Part shown: piece after piece, positions 38,487 to 47,145 of the stretch
How positions within the stretch are numbered: the first letter of the stretch is position 1
Layout: each line of letters opens with the position of its first letter
Assembly (NCBI RefSeq): GCF_001937195.1
Contig: NZ_MSDO01000010.1
Location: 1-64,000 of the forward strand
DNA length: 64,000 nt
Source of the DNA: Salinicola socius
GTDB taxonomy: Bacteria > Pseudomonadota > Gammaproteobacteria > Pseudomonadales > Halomonadaceae
Direction of reading: 5' to 3'
Notes under the pieces: generated by a model
What the model saw: only the letters and a program-made list of their open reading frames with translations
Told to the model about the DNA's origin: nothing
Database searches by the model: none
Position numbers and translations under genes: made by a program

Positions 38487-40550
38487 TCAGCCTGGCGGCT
38501 GTTCCGGACTATCGGGCATGTTGACGCTGCCCGGTTCCATGCGATTGAGATGCAGGAACTGCAGATGACGCTCGTACTGATCGAGAATGTCGTCGATGAC
38601 CTGTTCACGGGTATAACCCATCAGGTCGTAACCCTGACTCCCCTCCAGCAGATATACCTCCAGACGATAGTAGCGACTGCTGCTACGCGGCGTTCGCATC
38701 GCGAAGGAGGGCGTGGAAAACGGATGCGTCCAGATCTGGTAAGCGAAGTTCTGCTCGCTGCCGAGATCGACGTAGAGCGACAGATAGTCATCGTCATTCT
38801 GGGTACCGTCGCTGATGTCGACCTTGACGCCCTGTTTCACCAGCTCGTCGCGCACCGCGTCCATCGCCGGTCGCCCGGTCTCTTCGAGGAACTGCTGCGC
38901 CTGCTGTCGATTGGGGAACGACATGGCACGCTTGAGACGTGTCTTCCAGTCGTGATTGCTGTCGCGATTACCTGAGGACATGCGACCCGAAAGCGAACCG
39001 GAAAGACTCAGGCGGTGGCTATCTTCCTTGAAGGCTTCGACCTTCAACGCCTTGTAAAGGCCGGCAATCATGAAAAACAGCACGATCGAGAACGGCAAAC
39101 CGGTAATGACAACGGCACTCTGCAGCGTCGACAACCCTCCGGCCAGCAAGAGCGACAAGGTCAGAACCCCGATCACCGCCGACCACAGGATGCGCATCCA
39201 GATCGGCGCATCGCTGTTGACGTCCTTGAGCTTGGACGTGAAGTTCGACAGAACCAGCGCGCCCGAGTCACCGGAGGTGACGAAGAACACGATCGCCAGA
39301 ATGCTGACGGCGATGGTGGAGAAGACCGGGAACGGATACTGCTGCAGGAACAGGTAGATCCCCGCCGGCGGCGTATCCATGACCTGCTGGCCGAAGTCCG
39401 TGGCGCCGTTCATCGCCATGTCGAGCGCACTGTTACCCCGAATCGACATCCAGATCATCATGAACGCGATCGGCAGTGTCAGCGTGCCGGCGACGAAGGT
39501 GCGGATGGTGCGCCCCCGCGAAATGCGCGCCAGGAACAGGCCGACGAACGGGCCCCAGGCAATCCACCAGGCCCAGAAGAACAGCGTCCAGCCGTTCAGC
39601 CATTCGGTGGGCTGATCGAACGCATAGGTGTTGAACGACATCGAGACGAAACTGGACAGATAATCACCGACGTTCATCACCAGAGCGTTGAGCAGGAACA
39701 CCGTCTTGCCGGCGAACAGGACGAACAGCAGCAGCGCGATCGCCAGCAGAATGTTGAACTCGGAGAGACGACGAATGCCTTTCTCGACACCGGTTACCGC
39801 GGAGATCGTGGCGAACAGCACGATCATCAGCACCAGAATGGTCTGGGTCCAGGCACTTTCCGCGATGCCGAACATGAAGTTCAGCCCGTAGTTGAGCTGG
39901 ATGACACCGATCCCGAGGCTGGCCGCAATGCCGAATACCGTGCCCCGTACGGCGGCAATGTCCACCACGTGGCCGATGGGGCCATAGATCTTCTTGCCGA
40001 AGATGGGATAGAGCGCACTGCTGATGGTCAGCGGCAGATTGTGGCGATAGCTGAAGAAGGCCAACGACATCCCGACCAGGGTATAGATACCCCAGCCCGA
40101 CAAGCCCCAGTGCAGAAAGGTGAGCTGCATCGCATAGCGAGCGGCGGCGACCTGATCACTCGGGGCATTGGGCGCGTTGTAGAACTGGGTCAGGGGTTCC
40201 GCCAGGGCGAAAAAGATGACCCCGATTCCGATCCCGGCCGAGAACAGCATCGCCGACCAGGAAAAGATGTTGAAGTCGGGTCGCGAATGTTCGGGGCCAA
40301 GGCGAATATTGCCGAAGCGGGAAAAGCCCACGAAGATCACGAACGCCAGATAGATGACGACTGTCAGAAAGTAGTACCAGCCGAAGGTGTTGGAGATCCA
40401 ACCCAGCATCGCGTTGATGATGCCATTCGCTTGCTCGGTAGCCACCATCGCCCACACCGAGAAGGCGACGATGCCAATGACCGACCCATAGAATACGACT
40501 GGATTCAGTCGATCCTGGGTACTGGAATTATTATCGGGGCTTGTACTCAT
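38487..40550 (-). CDS. betT: BCCT family choline/betaine transporter, BetT type
   Basis: Betaine-choline-carnitine transporter of 687 aa, 12 helices plus a long cytoplasmic C-terminal domain of about 160 residues as in E. coli BetT (677 aa). Hallmarks: LHWGLSGWGIYTLVGMSLAFFSYRHNLPLTISSALYPIFGKKIYGPIGHVVD and FWAWWIAWGPFVGLFLARISRGRTIR. H+-driven choline uptake feeds glycine betaine synthesis under salt stress; betIBA is not in this window. The start at 40550 (MSTSPDNNSS) gives the family N-terminus; a longer frame exists upstream. A long leader (about 450 bases) holds an inverted structure and a BetI-like operator. Confidence 0.93.
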   Translation of the reverse strand: MSTSPDNNSSTQDRLNPVVFYGSVIGIVAFSVWAMVATEQANGIINAMLGWISNTFGWYYFLTVVIYLAFVIFVGFSRFGNIRLGPEHSRPDFNIFSWSAMLFSAGIGIGVIFFALAEPLTQFYNAPNAPSDQVAAARYAMQLTFLHWGLSGWGIYTLVGMSLAFFSYRHNLPLTISSALYPIFGKKIYGPIGHVVDIAAVRGTVFGIAASLGIGVIQLNYGLNFMFGIAESAWTQTILVLMIVLFATISAVTGVEKGIRRLSEFNILLAIALLLFVLFAGKTVFLLNALVMNVGDYLSSFVSMSFNTYAFDQPTEWLNGWTLFFWAWWIAWGPFVGLFLARISRGRTIRTFVAGTLTLPIAFMMIWMSIRGNSALDMAMNGATDFGQQVMDTPPAGIYLFLQQYPFPVFSTIAVSILAIVFFVTSGDSGALVLSNFTSKLKDVNSDAPIWMRILWSAVIGVLTLSLLLAGGLSTLQSAVVITGLPFSIVLFFMIAGLYKALKVEAFKEDSHRLSLSGSLSGRMSSGNRDSNHDWKTRLKRAMSFPNRQQAQQFLEETGRPAMDAVRDELVKQGVKVDISDGTQNDDDYLSLYVDLGSEQNFAYQIWTHPFSTPSFAMRTPRSSSRYYRLEVYLLEGSQGYDLMGYTREQVIDDILDQYERHLQFLHLNRMEPGSVNMPDSPEQPPG

Positions 40551-40690
40551 GCGGCTCCCATCATGTTCAGATAGTTTTCGTTGACGAGTGACGAAGGCGC
40601 CCGGAAGCATCGTGCCGCGCTTCAGGGGTCGCCAGGCGATAATGGCCTCCCACTCGTTTCCGTGTTCCCGCCGCGAGGCCTCGTGGCCTC

Positions 40691-40758
40691 GGATTGAGTT
40701 AAGTCGACTTCGGCCGTTGAATCCAGCGTTGCCTTCAACGAAGGCGTCAACTCAATCC
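40691..40758 (-). promoter_or_regulatory. Nested inverted repeat in the betT leader
   Basis: GGATTGAGTT (40691-40700) pairs with AACTCAATCC (40749-40758), and inside CGTTGA (40715-40720) pairs with TCAACG (40735-40740). The structure lies 140-208 bases before the betT start and may fold in the leader RNA or be a pair of operators. No known riboswitch class is recognised. Confidence 0.4.
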
Positions 40759-41003
40759 ATCCTCACTGCTGTTTCGCCTCCCCTTGCCGGCTTCATGTCA
40801 GGGAGACGCCGTCACCCTGTCGCGGTCACGGGTTTCGCGCCCGCCGTCAGTCCGAACCGATGACTGAACTATGATTCATCGCTACGCAAAAGCGAGCGCT
40901 ATTTCCTGCCACTCGCACTCTCCCTCGATTCCACGCCGTTCCGGCACATGCAGACGCCGATGGCTGTCTGGTCGATGACACAACCGACCAGGGCATTTTT
41001 TTA

Positions 41004-41023
41004 TTAATTAACCGTTCAATTAA
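41004..41023. promoter_or_regulatory. BetI-like operator
   Basis: TTAATTAACCGTTCAATTAA is an imperfect palindrome matching the BetI (TetR-family) box pattern centred on TTNAwTgaACGTTCAwT. It sits about 455 bases before the betT start in AT-rich DNA, suitable for a choline-controlled promoter of betT with a long leader. The betI gene is not in this window. Confidence 0.45.
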
Positions 41024-41140
41024 AATACGGCGTTATGCGACGAGTTTCAACAGCCATACCCCCAGGCTCTCACGCGACCCTCGTCATTCGAGCCCCAGAA
41101 ACGACGACGCCGGACACGAGCCCGACGCCGGAGAGAGACA

Positions 41141-41216
41141 ATCAACAAGAATCAACAAGAATCAACAAGAGAGATAATCGACGGGAAGTACTGGACGAGA
41201 AATACTGGACGAGAGA
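41141..41216. repeat. Two short tandem repeats behind dgt
   Basis: Three perfect copies of the 10-bp unit ATCAACAAGA (41141-41170) are followed by two copies of a 14-bp unit TACTGGACGAGAAA (41189-41202, 41203-41216, two differences). The second set ends 3 bases before the dgt stop codon. Confidence 0.8.
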
Positions 41217-41219
41217 CGA

Positions 41220-42554
41220 CTAGTCGGCCTTGAGGCGTCCACCCATTTCCTGGGCGAGCTCGACCGCATAGTGATCGGTCATGCCGCCGATGAAATCGAG
41301 CATCCGGCGATAGCTGTCGTAAAGCGGCCAGCCCGGCTTGGGCGTATTCTCGCCGATCAGTGCAAGGACGCGCTGGTGCTTGAAGGAAGAGTGCCCGGTG
41401 TGATGCAACTCGTGGGCCGCGCCGATGAACGCCTCGAGCAGAATGCCGAGCGTGGTATAAGCCCCGATCTCGAGCTTTGCCTTGCGCTCGTTCTGAAAGA
41501 TACGCTCGCGGGCCAGCTGTTTGGCCGAGGAGACACCCCAGCTCAGATCCGGATGACACAGTTCGAGCAGATCATCGTCCAGCGTGCCGTTGAGCAGCGC
41601 CTTCTCGTGCTGCACGAAGACATCGCCGACTTCATTGACCGCCCGCTCCATCGCCGCACCGCGCAGCGCCGCGATGCGGCGACGTTGCGAGACGCCCTCG
41701 GCTGCCATCTGCTCGTACCCGGCCGGCGGCTCGCCGGCGATCTGCAGCAGCACCTGCGCGACTTCCTCGTAGCGCAGAATGCCCATCTCCAGGCCATCTT
41801 CGAGATCGAGCAACGCATAGCAGATATCGTCTGCCGCCTCGACCAGATAGGCCAGCGGATGGCGGCACCATTTGGAGCCGTCGACTGCCTTGAGCCCCAG
41901 ACACTCGGCCACTTCGACCAGCAGATGCTTTTCGGACTGGTAGCAGCCGAACTTGCCCATCTGACCGCCGTGTTCGACCGTCCACGGATACTTGAGCAGC
42001 GTGCCCAGCGTCGCGGCGGAGAGCCGCATGCCGCCGCGGAACTGGTTGTACTCGATCTGGGTCACGACCCGGAAGCCCTGCGCGTTTCCCTCGTAGGTCA
42101 GCAGATCGCGGCGCTGAGCCTCGTCGAGGCCTTCCAGCAGACCGTTACCCTGAGCCTCCGCCCATTTGAACCAGTCGCGAATCGCGTACTCGCCGGCATG
42201 ACCGAACGGCGGATTGCCGATGTCGTGCCCCAGGCAGGCTGCCTGCACGATGACGCCGAGATCGGCGGGCGTGACCCGGGCCGGCAGGCTGTCGCGCAGC
42301 TGTTCGCCGACGATCATTCCCAGACTGCGGCCGACGCACCCGACCTCGATCGAGTGGGTCAAGCGGGTGTGGATATGATCGTTGTCGGTCAGCGGATGCA
42401 CCTGGGTCTTGCGTCCCAGACGGCGGAAAGAGCCGGAGAAGACGATGCGATCGTAATCCTTGTGGAAAGGCGTGCGACCGGCTTCACCACGCGAGGTCCG
42501 GGCATCGTGCAGGCGGACGGGATCGAGCAGGCGTTCCCATTGCATGGCGGTCAT
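41220..42554 (-). CDS. dgt: Deoxyguanosinetriphosphate triphosphohydrolase
   Basis: dNTP triphosphohydrolase of 444 aa cleaving dGTP to deoxyguanosine and triphosphate. HD-domain metal ligands: H67 (TRLTHSIEVG), H110 and D111 (AACLGHDIGNPPFGHAGE), later the Asp in VEAADDICYALLDLEDGLEMG. N-terminus MQWERLLDPVRLHDARTSRGEAGRTPFHKDYDRIVFSGSFRRLGRKTQV is typical of the YfrS/Dgt subfamily. It lies in the minus-strand block after the oxaloacetate decarboxylase gene, 250 bases away, with no clear co-transcription. Confidence 0.92.
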   Translation of the reverse strand: MTAMQWERLLDPVRLHDARTSRGEAGRTPFHKDYDRIVFSGSFRRLGRKTQVHPLTDNDHIHTRLTHSIEVGCVGRSLGMIVGEQLRDSLPARVTPADLGVIVQAACLGHDIGNPPFGHAGEYAIRDWFKWAEAQGNGLLEGLDEAQRRDLLTYEGNAQGFRVVTQIEYNQFRGGMRLSAATLGTLLKYPWTVEHGGQMGKFGCYQSEKHLLVEVAECLGLKAVDGSKWCRHPLAYLVEAADDICYALLDLEDGLEMGILRYEEVAQVLLQIAGEPPAGYEQMAAEGVSQRRRIAALRGAAMERAVNEVGDVFVQHEKALLNGTLDDDLLELCHPDLSWGVSSAKQLARERIFQNERKAKLEIGAYTTLGILLEAFIGAAHELHHTGHSSFKHQRVLALIGENTPKPGWPLYDSYRRMLDFIGGMTDHYAVELAQEMGGRLKAD

Positions 42555-42804
42555 CGTGGTCTCCGTTATCAGTAAAGGCTGCTACAAGCAGCTCAGAATG
42601 CCTACCGACGCCAGCGAAGGAAAGCGCTACCCACAGGTCCAGGCCAGTGACGAGTGCCCTGAACGACCCACTTCCGAGTCAATCGCCGAGTCCCATGAAG
42701 CGCTAGCCGCCTGGAGCACGGGAGGCGAGACATCACTTGGGGTTAGGCGAGATTTCCGTGCTCCGGGCAACACCGCGATTCGCGTGCGCAGATATTGAAT
42801 GTGC

Positions 42805-43668
42805 TTACTCTTTGACGTCCATGTATTCGCGCGCCCAGATCCGATATTCGTCGACCGTGGAATAACGCGTCGAAAGCTGCGAAGCATCCAGATCGTTGGT
42901 AGCGATGTCGCGCTGCTCGCGCAGACAGTCGTAGGTCGCCTTGATTGCCGCGAAATAGGCAGCGTGACCGTTGACCACGATCCGTACCCCGAGCTTGGCC
43001 AGACGCGCACGGTCACGCAGTGCCGGGTTGTCGTAGGTTACCAGCATCAACGGCACCGTCAGCGGCGCGGCCAGCTTTTCCAGATGCTCGAAGTCGCGCA
43101 CGCCGACCAGACAGATGGCATCGACGCCCGCGGCCTGGTAGGCGCGAATGCGCGCCACGGCGGCATCGTCATCGAGCTGACCGGCGTGGGTGCGCGCGAT
43201 GATCGACAGGGCAGGATCGATACGCGCCTCGAGCGCTGCCCGCATCTTGCCGACGCCCTCCTCGACGGAGATCAGGTCGGTCGACTTGTGCCCGTACTGC
43301 GCCGGCAGCAGGGTATCCTCGATGGTCAACGCCGCGATACCGGCCCGTTCGAGTTCGGTAATCGTGCGCATGACGTTGAGGGCGTTGCCGTAGCCGTGGT
43401 CGGCATCGGCGATCACCGGCAATCGGGCCACGCGACCGATGCGGGTCGCCTGCTCGACGAACTCGCTCAAGGTGATCAAGGCGAAATCGGGCGCCGCCAG
43501 CACCTGCAGCGAGGCGACCGAACCCCCGAGAATGCCCACCTCGAAGTCGAGATCGGCGGCGATGCGAGCCGACATAGGATCGAATACCGATGCCGTGTAG
43601 TAGCAGGCGTCGCTGGCCAGCAGCCGACGAAATTCATTACGTAAATCGTGTTGCGAGGGGGTCGTCAC
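42805..43668 (-). CDS. Oxaloacetate decarboxylase, PEP mutase/isocitrate lyase superfamily
   Basis: Protein of 287 aa that resembles Pseudomonas PA4872, an Mg2+-dependent oxaloacetate decarboxylase. The barrel segments [80 protein letters not shown] and [14 protein letters not shown] are nearly those of that family, with the Asp cluster in ADADHGYGN binding Mg2+. GTG at 43668 has AGGAG upstream. A 15-bp tandem repeat lies 25 bases before the start, between gene and promoter. It releases CO2 from oxaloacetate to pyruvate. Confidence 0.9.
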   Translation of the reverse strand: MTTPSQHDLRNEFRRLLASDACYYTASVFDPMSARIAADLDFEVGILGGSVASLQVLAAPDFALITLSEFVEQATRIGRVARLPVIADADHGYGNALNVMRTITELERAGIAALTIEDTLLPAQYGHKSTDLISVEEGVGKMRAALEARIDPALSIIARTHAGQLDDDAAVARIRAYQAAGVDAICLVGVRDFEHLEKLAAPLTVPLMLVTYDNPALRDRARLAKLGVRIVVNGHAAYFAAIKATYDCLREQRDIATNDLDASQLSTRYSTVDEYRIWAREYMDVKE

Positions 43669-44011
43669 GGAACACTCCTGTTCTTTTTCACTGTCGTTCA
43701 AAATTCAGTCGTTCAAAATTCAGTCGCTCGGGCGCGAGGGGCGCCATCGAGAAAGACTCCCGCCGATCGCCGGTGACGTCGCGATGAAGGCGTCGGCCTG
43801 GAGCGATAATCCTACCACTAAAGTTTGAGAAACGACGCCGCCAGCGAAGGTTGCCGGGAGCGGGAATGAATGCCGTGCATCCCGATCCTGAGTCGGCTTC
43901 ATTGGCCCGCCTTCTCCGAAACCCGCATCATTGGCGGTCTCAGCATCCCTACTCGCCGGTCATGCCGCTGACATGCCCCAAGGCGCCACCGCACGACAAC
44001 AGGAAAGATTC
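43669..44011. other. 343-base divergent region
   Basis: Separates the oxaloacetate decarboxylase gene from the MetE-like gene. It contains the 15-bp repeat at 43693-43730. No S-box, SAM riboswitch or MetJ-like box was recognised upstream of the methyltransferase gene. AGGAAAG at 44001 is its ribosome binding site. Confidence 0.4.
43693..43730. repeat. 15-bp tandem repeat upstream of oxaloacetate decarboxylase gene
   Basis: Two perfect copies of GTCGTTCAAAATTCA (43693-43707 and 43708-43722) plus a partial third. They are in the leader of the minus-strand gene and AT-rich compared with the surroundings. Confidence 0.8.
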
Positions 44012-45124
44012 ATGTCACAAGCGCATCCCCCATTCCGAGCCGATATCGTCGGTAGCTTTCTTCGTCCAGCGGCGCTGAAGGACGCCCGGGCAAAATATCA
44101 CCAGGGCGACATTGATGCCGCGGCCCTCGCACGCGTGGAAGATCGGCAGATTCGAGAGGTGGTCGCGCAGCAGGAGGCAGCCGGTCTTCAGGTCGTGACC
44201 GACGGCGAGTTCCGACGCGCCTGGTGGCATTTCGATTTTCTCGAGCAGCTCGACGGCGTCACCGGCTATCAGGGTGACCAGGGCATCCAGTTCCAGGGCG
44301 TGCAGACCGGCGCCAAGCAGATCCGCGTAGACGGCAAGGTCGGCTTCAATCCAGCGCATCCGATGCTGGATCACTTCCGCTACCTGGCCAGCATCGCCAA
44401 CGTCATGCCCAAGATGACGATTCCGAGCCCCAGCGTGCTGCACTTCCGGGGCGGTCGAAAGAAGATCGACAGCGGCGTCTATCCGAGCCTGGACGCGTTC
44501 TTCGCCGACACGGCCGATGCCTATCGCGGCGCCGTCCGGGCGTTCTACGACGCTGGCTGTCGTTACCTGCAGCTGGATGACACGGTATGGGCCTATCTCT
44601 GCTCCGAGAAGGAGCTGCAGGCGGCGCGGGATCGCGGCGACGACCCGGACCGGCTGCAGGCGATCTACGCCGAGATGCTCAATCATGCGCTGGCCGACAA
44701 GCCGGACGATCTGTACGTCTCGCTCCACGTCTGTCGCGGCAACTTCCGCTCGACCTGGATCAGCGAGGGCGGCTACGAGCCGGTCGCCGAGACCCTATTC
44801 GGCAAGGTCGACGTGGATGCCTGGTTCCTCGAGTACGACAGCGACCGTGCCGGCAGCTTCGATCCACTGCGCTTCATTCCGGAGGGTCGCCAGCAGGCCG
44901 TACTGGGGCTGATCACGACCAAGATGGGTGAACTCGAAGACCCGCGCGCCATTACCGCACGTCTCGATGAGGCAGCGCGGTTCGTCGACAAGCGTCAGCT
45001 CTGCCTGAGCCCACAGTGTGGTTTTGCCTCCACCGAAGAGGGCAACAACCTCGCCGAGCAGGCCCAGTGGGAGAAGATCCGACTGACGCTGGAGATCGCC
45101 AACGCCTACTGGAGCCAGGACTGA
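44012..45124 (+). CDS. Cobalamin-independent methionine synthase-like protein (YxjG/YxjH type)
   Basis: Protein of 370 aa equivalent to the C-terminal catalytic half of MetE. Features: FRADIVGSFLRPAALKDAR, QVVTDGEFRRAWWHFDFLEQLDGV, PSPSVLHF, YLQLDDTVWAYLC, zinc ligands in SLHVCRGNFRS and LSPQCGFAS. Stand-alone members such as Bacillus YxjG/YxjH are thought to make methionine from homocysteine using non-folate or short folate donors. ATG 44012 has AGGAAAG upstream; the frame reaches back to 43931. A strong terminator hairpin follows 24 bases behind the stop. Confidence 0.87.
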   Translation: MSQAHPPFRADIVGSFLRPAALKDARAKYHQGDIDAAALARVEDRQIREVVAQQEAAGLQVVTDGEFRRAWWHFDFLEQLDGVTGYQGDQGIQFQGVQTGAKQIRVDGKVGFNPAHPMLDHFRYLASIANVMPKMTIPSPSVLHFRGGRKKIDSGVYPSLDAFFADTADAYRGAVRAFYDAGCRYLQLDDTVWAYLCSEKELQAARDRGDDPDRLQAIYAEMLNHALADKPDDLYVSLHVCRGNFRSTWISEGGYEPVAETLFGKVDVDAWFLEYDSDRAGSFDPLRFIPEGRQQAVLGLITTKMGELEDPRAITARLDEAARFVDKRQLCLSPQCGFASTEEGNNLAEQAQWEKIRLTLEIANAYWSQD

Positions 45125-45148
45125 AAGGCCGGCAGGACAACCCTGCCA

Positions 45149-45175
45149 CGGGGAGGCGCCACGCCTCCCCGTGTT
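45149..45175 (+). terminator. Terminator behind MetE-like gene
   Basis: CGGGGAGGCG and CGCCTCCCCG form a perfect 10-bp stem with a 3-base loop, followed by TGTTCT. It sits between convergent genes. Confidence 0.65.
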
Positions 45176-45237
45176 CTCGCCAGTCAACGGTATCGCTGTC
45201 AGTCAAAAGCTCACTGTCGGAATAAGCGAAACTCACG

Positions 45238-46980
45238 TCAGTGAGACTCGCCATCCTCGTTGCGCATCAGCGATCCCAGCAGGCGGCTGAGGAACCCCTT
45301 GCGCTCGGGATCGGGCTCCTGCTCGATCAGCGCCCGCGGGTCGATGCTGCTGCGATCGATATGCACGAACGCCGCCTGGTAAGCCGGCAACGTCAGTCGG
45401 CCATCGCTCAGCTTGGGCGTAAAACCGGCCTGGTAGACGATCTCGCCGGCACCGGCGGGCAGACTGGTCGCGCGCGATTCATTGGTGAGATTGAAAACCG
45501 CCAGAATCGCCTGATCATGGGAGACGCGCAGCCAGCCCAGCAGCTCGTCGTCGAAATCGCTCAGGATCAGGGTACCGTCGACCATGGCCGACTGCGATTT
45601 GCGCCAATGCAGAAACTCCCGCGTGACCCGCAGGGTGCTATCGGCGTCGGCAAGCTGCCGCTCGACCGAGAGCTGGCGATGGTGCCCATCTACCGGCAGC
45701 CACGGCTCCATCGAGGTAAAACCACCCAGCTCGCCGCTCGTCCAGGGCATCGGCGTGCGGCAGCCGTCGCGTCCCTTGTACTCCGGCCATAGCGCCAGAC
45801 CGTAAGGATCGACCAGCCGCTCGTAGGGCACGTCGGCTTCCGGCAACCCCAGCTCCTCGCCCTGATAGAGGCAGATACTGCCGTAGAGCGAACAGAGCAT
45901 GACCGTCGCGACCTTGGCCACCAGCGGCCCGTGCTGCTCCAGATTCTCATGCTCGGTCCAGCGCGACACGACGCGCTGGACGTCATGGTTGGAGAGCGCC
46001 CAGCATGGCCAGGCGTCTCCGGCGTAATACTGGAAATGTTCGATGATGTCGCGCAATCGCTGAGCACTGAACTCGGCATCGAACAGATCGAAGGTATAGG
46101 CCATATGCAGGCGGTCGTCGCCGATGGTGTACTCGACCATCCGCTCCAGCGGCCGATCGTCGGAGATCTCCCCCACCGTCATGGTGCCGGGATACTCGTC
46201 CATCAGTGCACGCAGCTCGTTCAGGAACCCGATGTTTTCCGGCTGACTGATATCGAACTGGTGGCGTTGCATCGAATAAGGGTTCGATGCCGGTACACTC
46301 GGCGTCTTGAGCTCGCCGCTCCCGAGCGCCGGATTGTTCTGCAGCGCCAGGCTGTGAAAATAGAAGTTCGAGGTGTCCAGGCGGAATCCGTCGACGCCGA
46401 GATCGAGCCAGAAGCGGGCGTTGTCGAGCTGCTCCTTGCGCACCGCCGGGTTGTGAAAATTGAGATCCGGCTGACACGACAGGAAGTTGTGCAGATAGTA
46501 CTGGCGCCGCCGGCTATCGAAAGTCCAGGCGCTGCCGCTGAAGAACGACAGCCAGTTGTTGGGTGGCGTGCCGTCGGCCTTGGGATCGGCCCAGACGTAC
46601 CAGTCGGATTTCTGATTCTCTCGCGAGCTGCGACTCTGGATGAACCAGTGGTGCTGATCCGAGGTATGACTCAGCACCAGATCGATGATCACTTTCAGGC
46701 CCAGGCCATGGGCACGCTCGAGCAGCATCTGGAAGTCGTGGAAGGAGCCGAACATCGGATCGACACCTCGATAGTCGGTCACGTCATAGCCGAAATCCTT
46801 CATCGGTGACGGAAAGAACGGCGAGATCCAGATGGCGTCGACGCCCAGTTCGGCGACGTAGTCCAGCTTGGCGGTGATGCCGGGAAGATCGCCGACCCCG
46901 TCGCCGCGCGCGTCCATGAAACTTCTGGGATAGATCTGGTAGATGACGCTGCCACGCCACCATTGGGTCGAGTCGAGCAT
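45238..46980 (-). CDS. Alpha-glucosidase, GH13 (Halomonas HaG-like)
   Basis: Cytoplasmic alpha-glucosidase of 580 aa that hydrolyses and transfers glucose from alpha-1,4/1,1 disaccharides. The nucleophile is D202 (DGFRLDTSN), acid/base E271 (TVGEISDD) and stabiliser D333 (SNHDVQR), the same positions as in Halomonas HaG, and T203 following the nucleophile is kept. Motifs QIYPRSFMDARGDGVGDLPGI and LVLSHTSDQHHWF are present. It carries about 35 extra C-terminal residues (RSSIDPRALIEQEPDPERKGFLSRLLGSLM...) beyond HaG. Start 46980 has GGGGAG upstream. It fits use of sucrose, trehalose or maltose alongside otsBA. Confidence 0.93.
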   Translation of the reverse strand: MLDSTQWWRGSVIYQIYPRSFMDARGDGVGDLPGITAKLDYVAELGVDAIWISPFFPSPMKDFGYDVTDYRGVDPMFGSFHDFQMLLERAHGLGLKVIIDLVLSHTSDQHHWFIQSRSSRENQKSDWYVWADPKADGTPPNNWLSFFSGSAWTFDSRRRQYYLHNFLSCQPDLNFHNPAVRKEQLDNARFWLDLGVDGFRLDTSNFYFHSLALQNNPALGSGELKTPSVPASNPYSMQRHQFDISQPENIGFLNELRALMDEYPGTMTVGEISDDRPLERMVEYTIGDDRLHMAYTFDLFDAEFSAQRLRDIIEHFQYYAGDAWPCWALSNHDVQRVVSRWTEHENLEQHGPLVAKVATVMLCSLYGSICLYQGEELGLPEADVPYERLVDPYGLALWPEYKGRDGCRTPMPWTSGELGGFTSMEPWLPVDGHHRQLSVERQLADADSTLRVTREFLHWRKSQSAMVDGTLILSDFDDELLGWLRVSHDQAILAVFNLTNESRATSLPAGAGEIVYQAGFTPKLSDGRLTLPAYQAAFVHIDRSSIDPRALIEQEPDPERKGFLSRLLGSLMRNEDGESH

Positions 46981-47145
46981 GGAGCTCCCCATGTTGGTGA
47001 AATTGGATCTCGGCGTTACCGCCAGCCTCAGCAGTGACACGAACCAAGGCAACGCCCGGCGACCCACCGGGCAGTGGCCGCCATTCGAGATTCATGATTC
47101 GAGCGACGCCGGCCTGAACGTTTCCGATCCCCCCGATGTCGAGCG

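Larger units (their letters stand above)
40551..41219. other. 669-base region between betT and dgt
   Basis: No believable gene. It holds, from left to right: a nested inverted repeat at 40691-40758, a BetI-like dyad at 41004-41023 embedded in AT-rich sequence, three perfect 10-bp repeats at 41141-41170 and two 14-bp repeats at 41189-41216 that reach to the dgt stop. Short frames at 40588 (plus) and 41035 (plus) lack ribosome binding sites and family resemblance. Confidence 0.55.

Noticed and set aside
40588-40863. 91-codon frame upstream of betT
   Set aside because: No ribosome binding site, no motif, and it overlaps the inverted-repeat structure.
41035-41223. 62-codon frame starting next to the BetI-like dyad (possible betI remnant)
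   Set aside because: The translation has no resemblance to BetI and runs through the tandem repeats; no ribosome binding site.
43669-44011. SAM or cobalamin riboswitch before the MetE-like gene
   Set aside because: No conserved core or matching stems were recognised in the leader.
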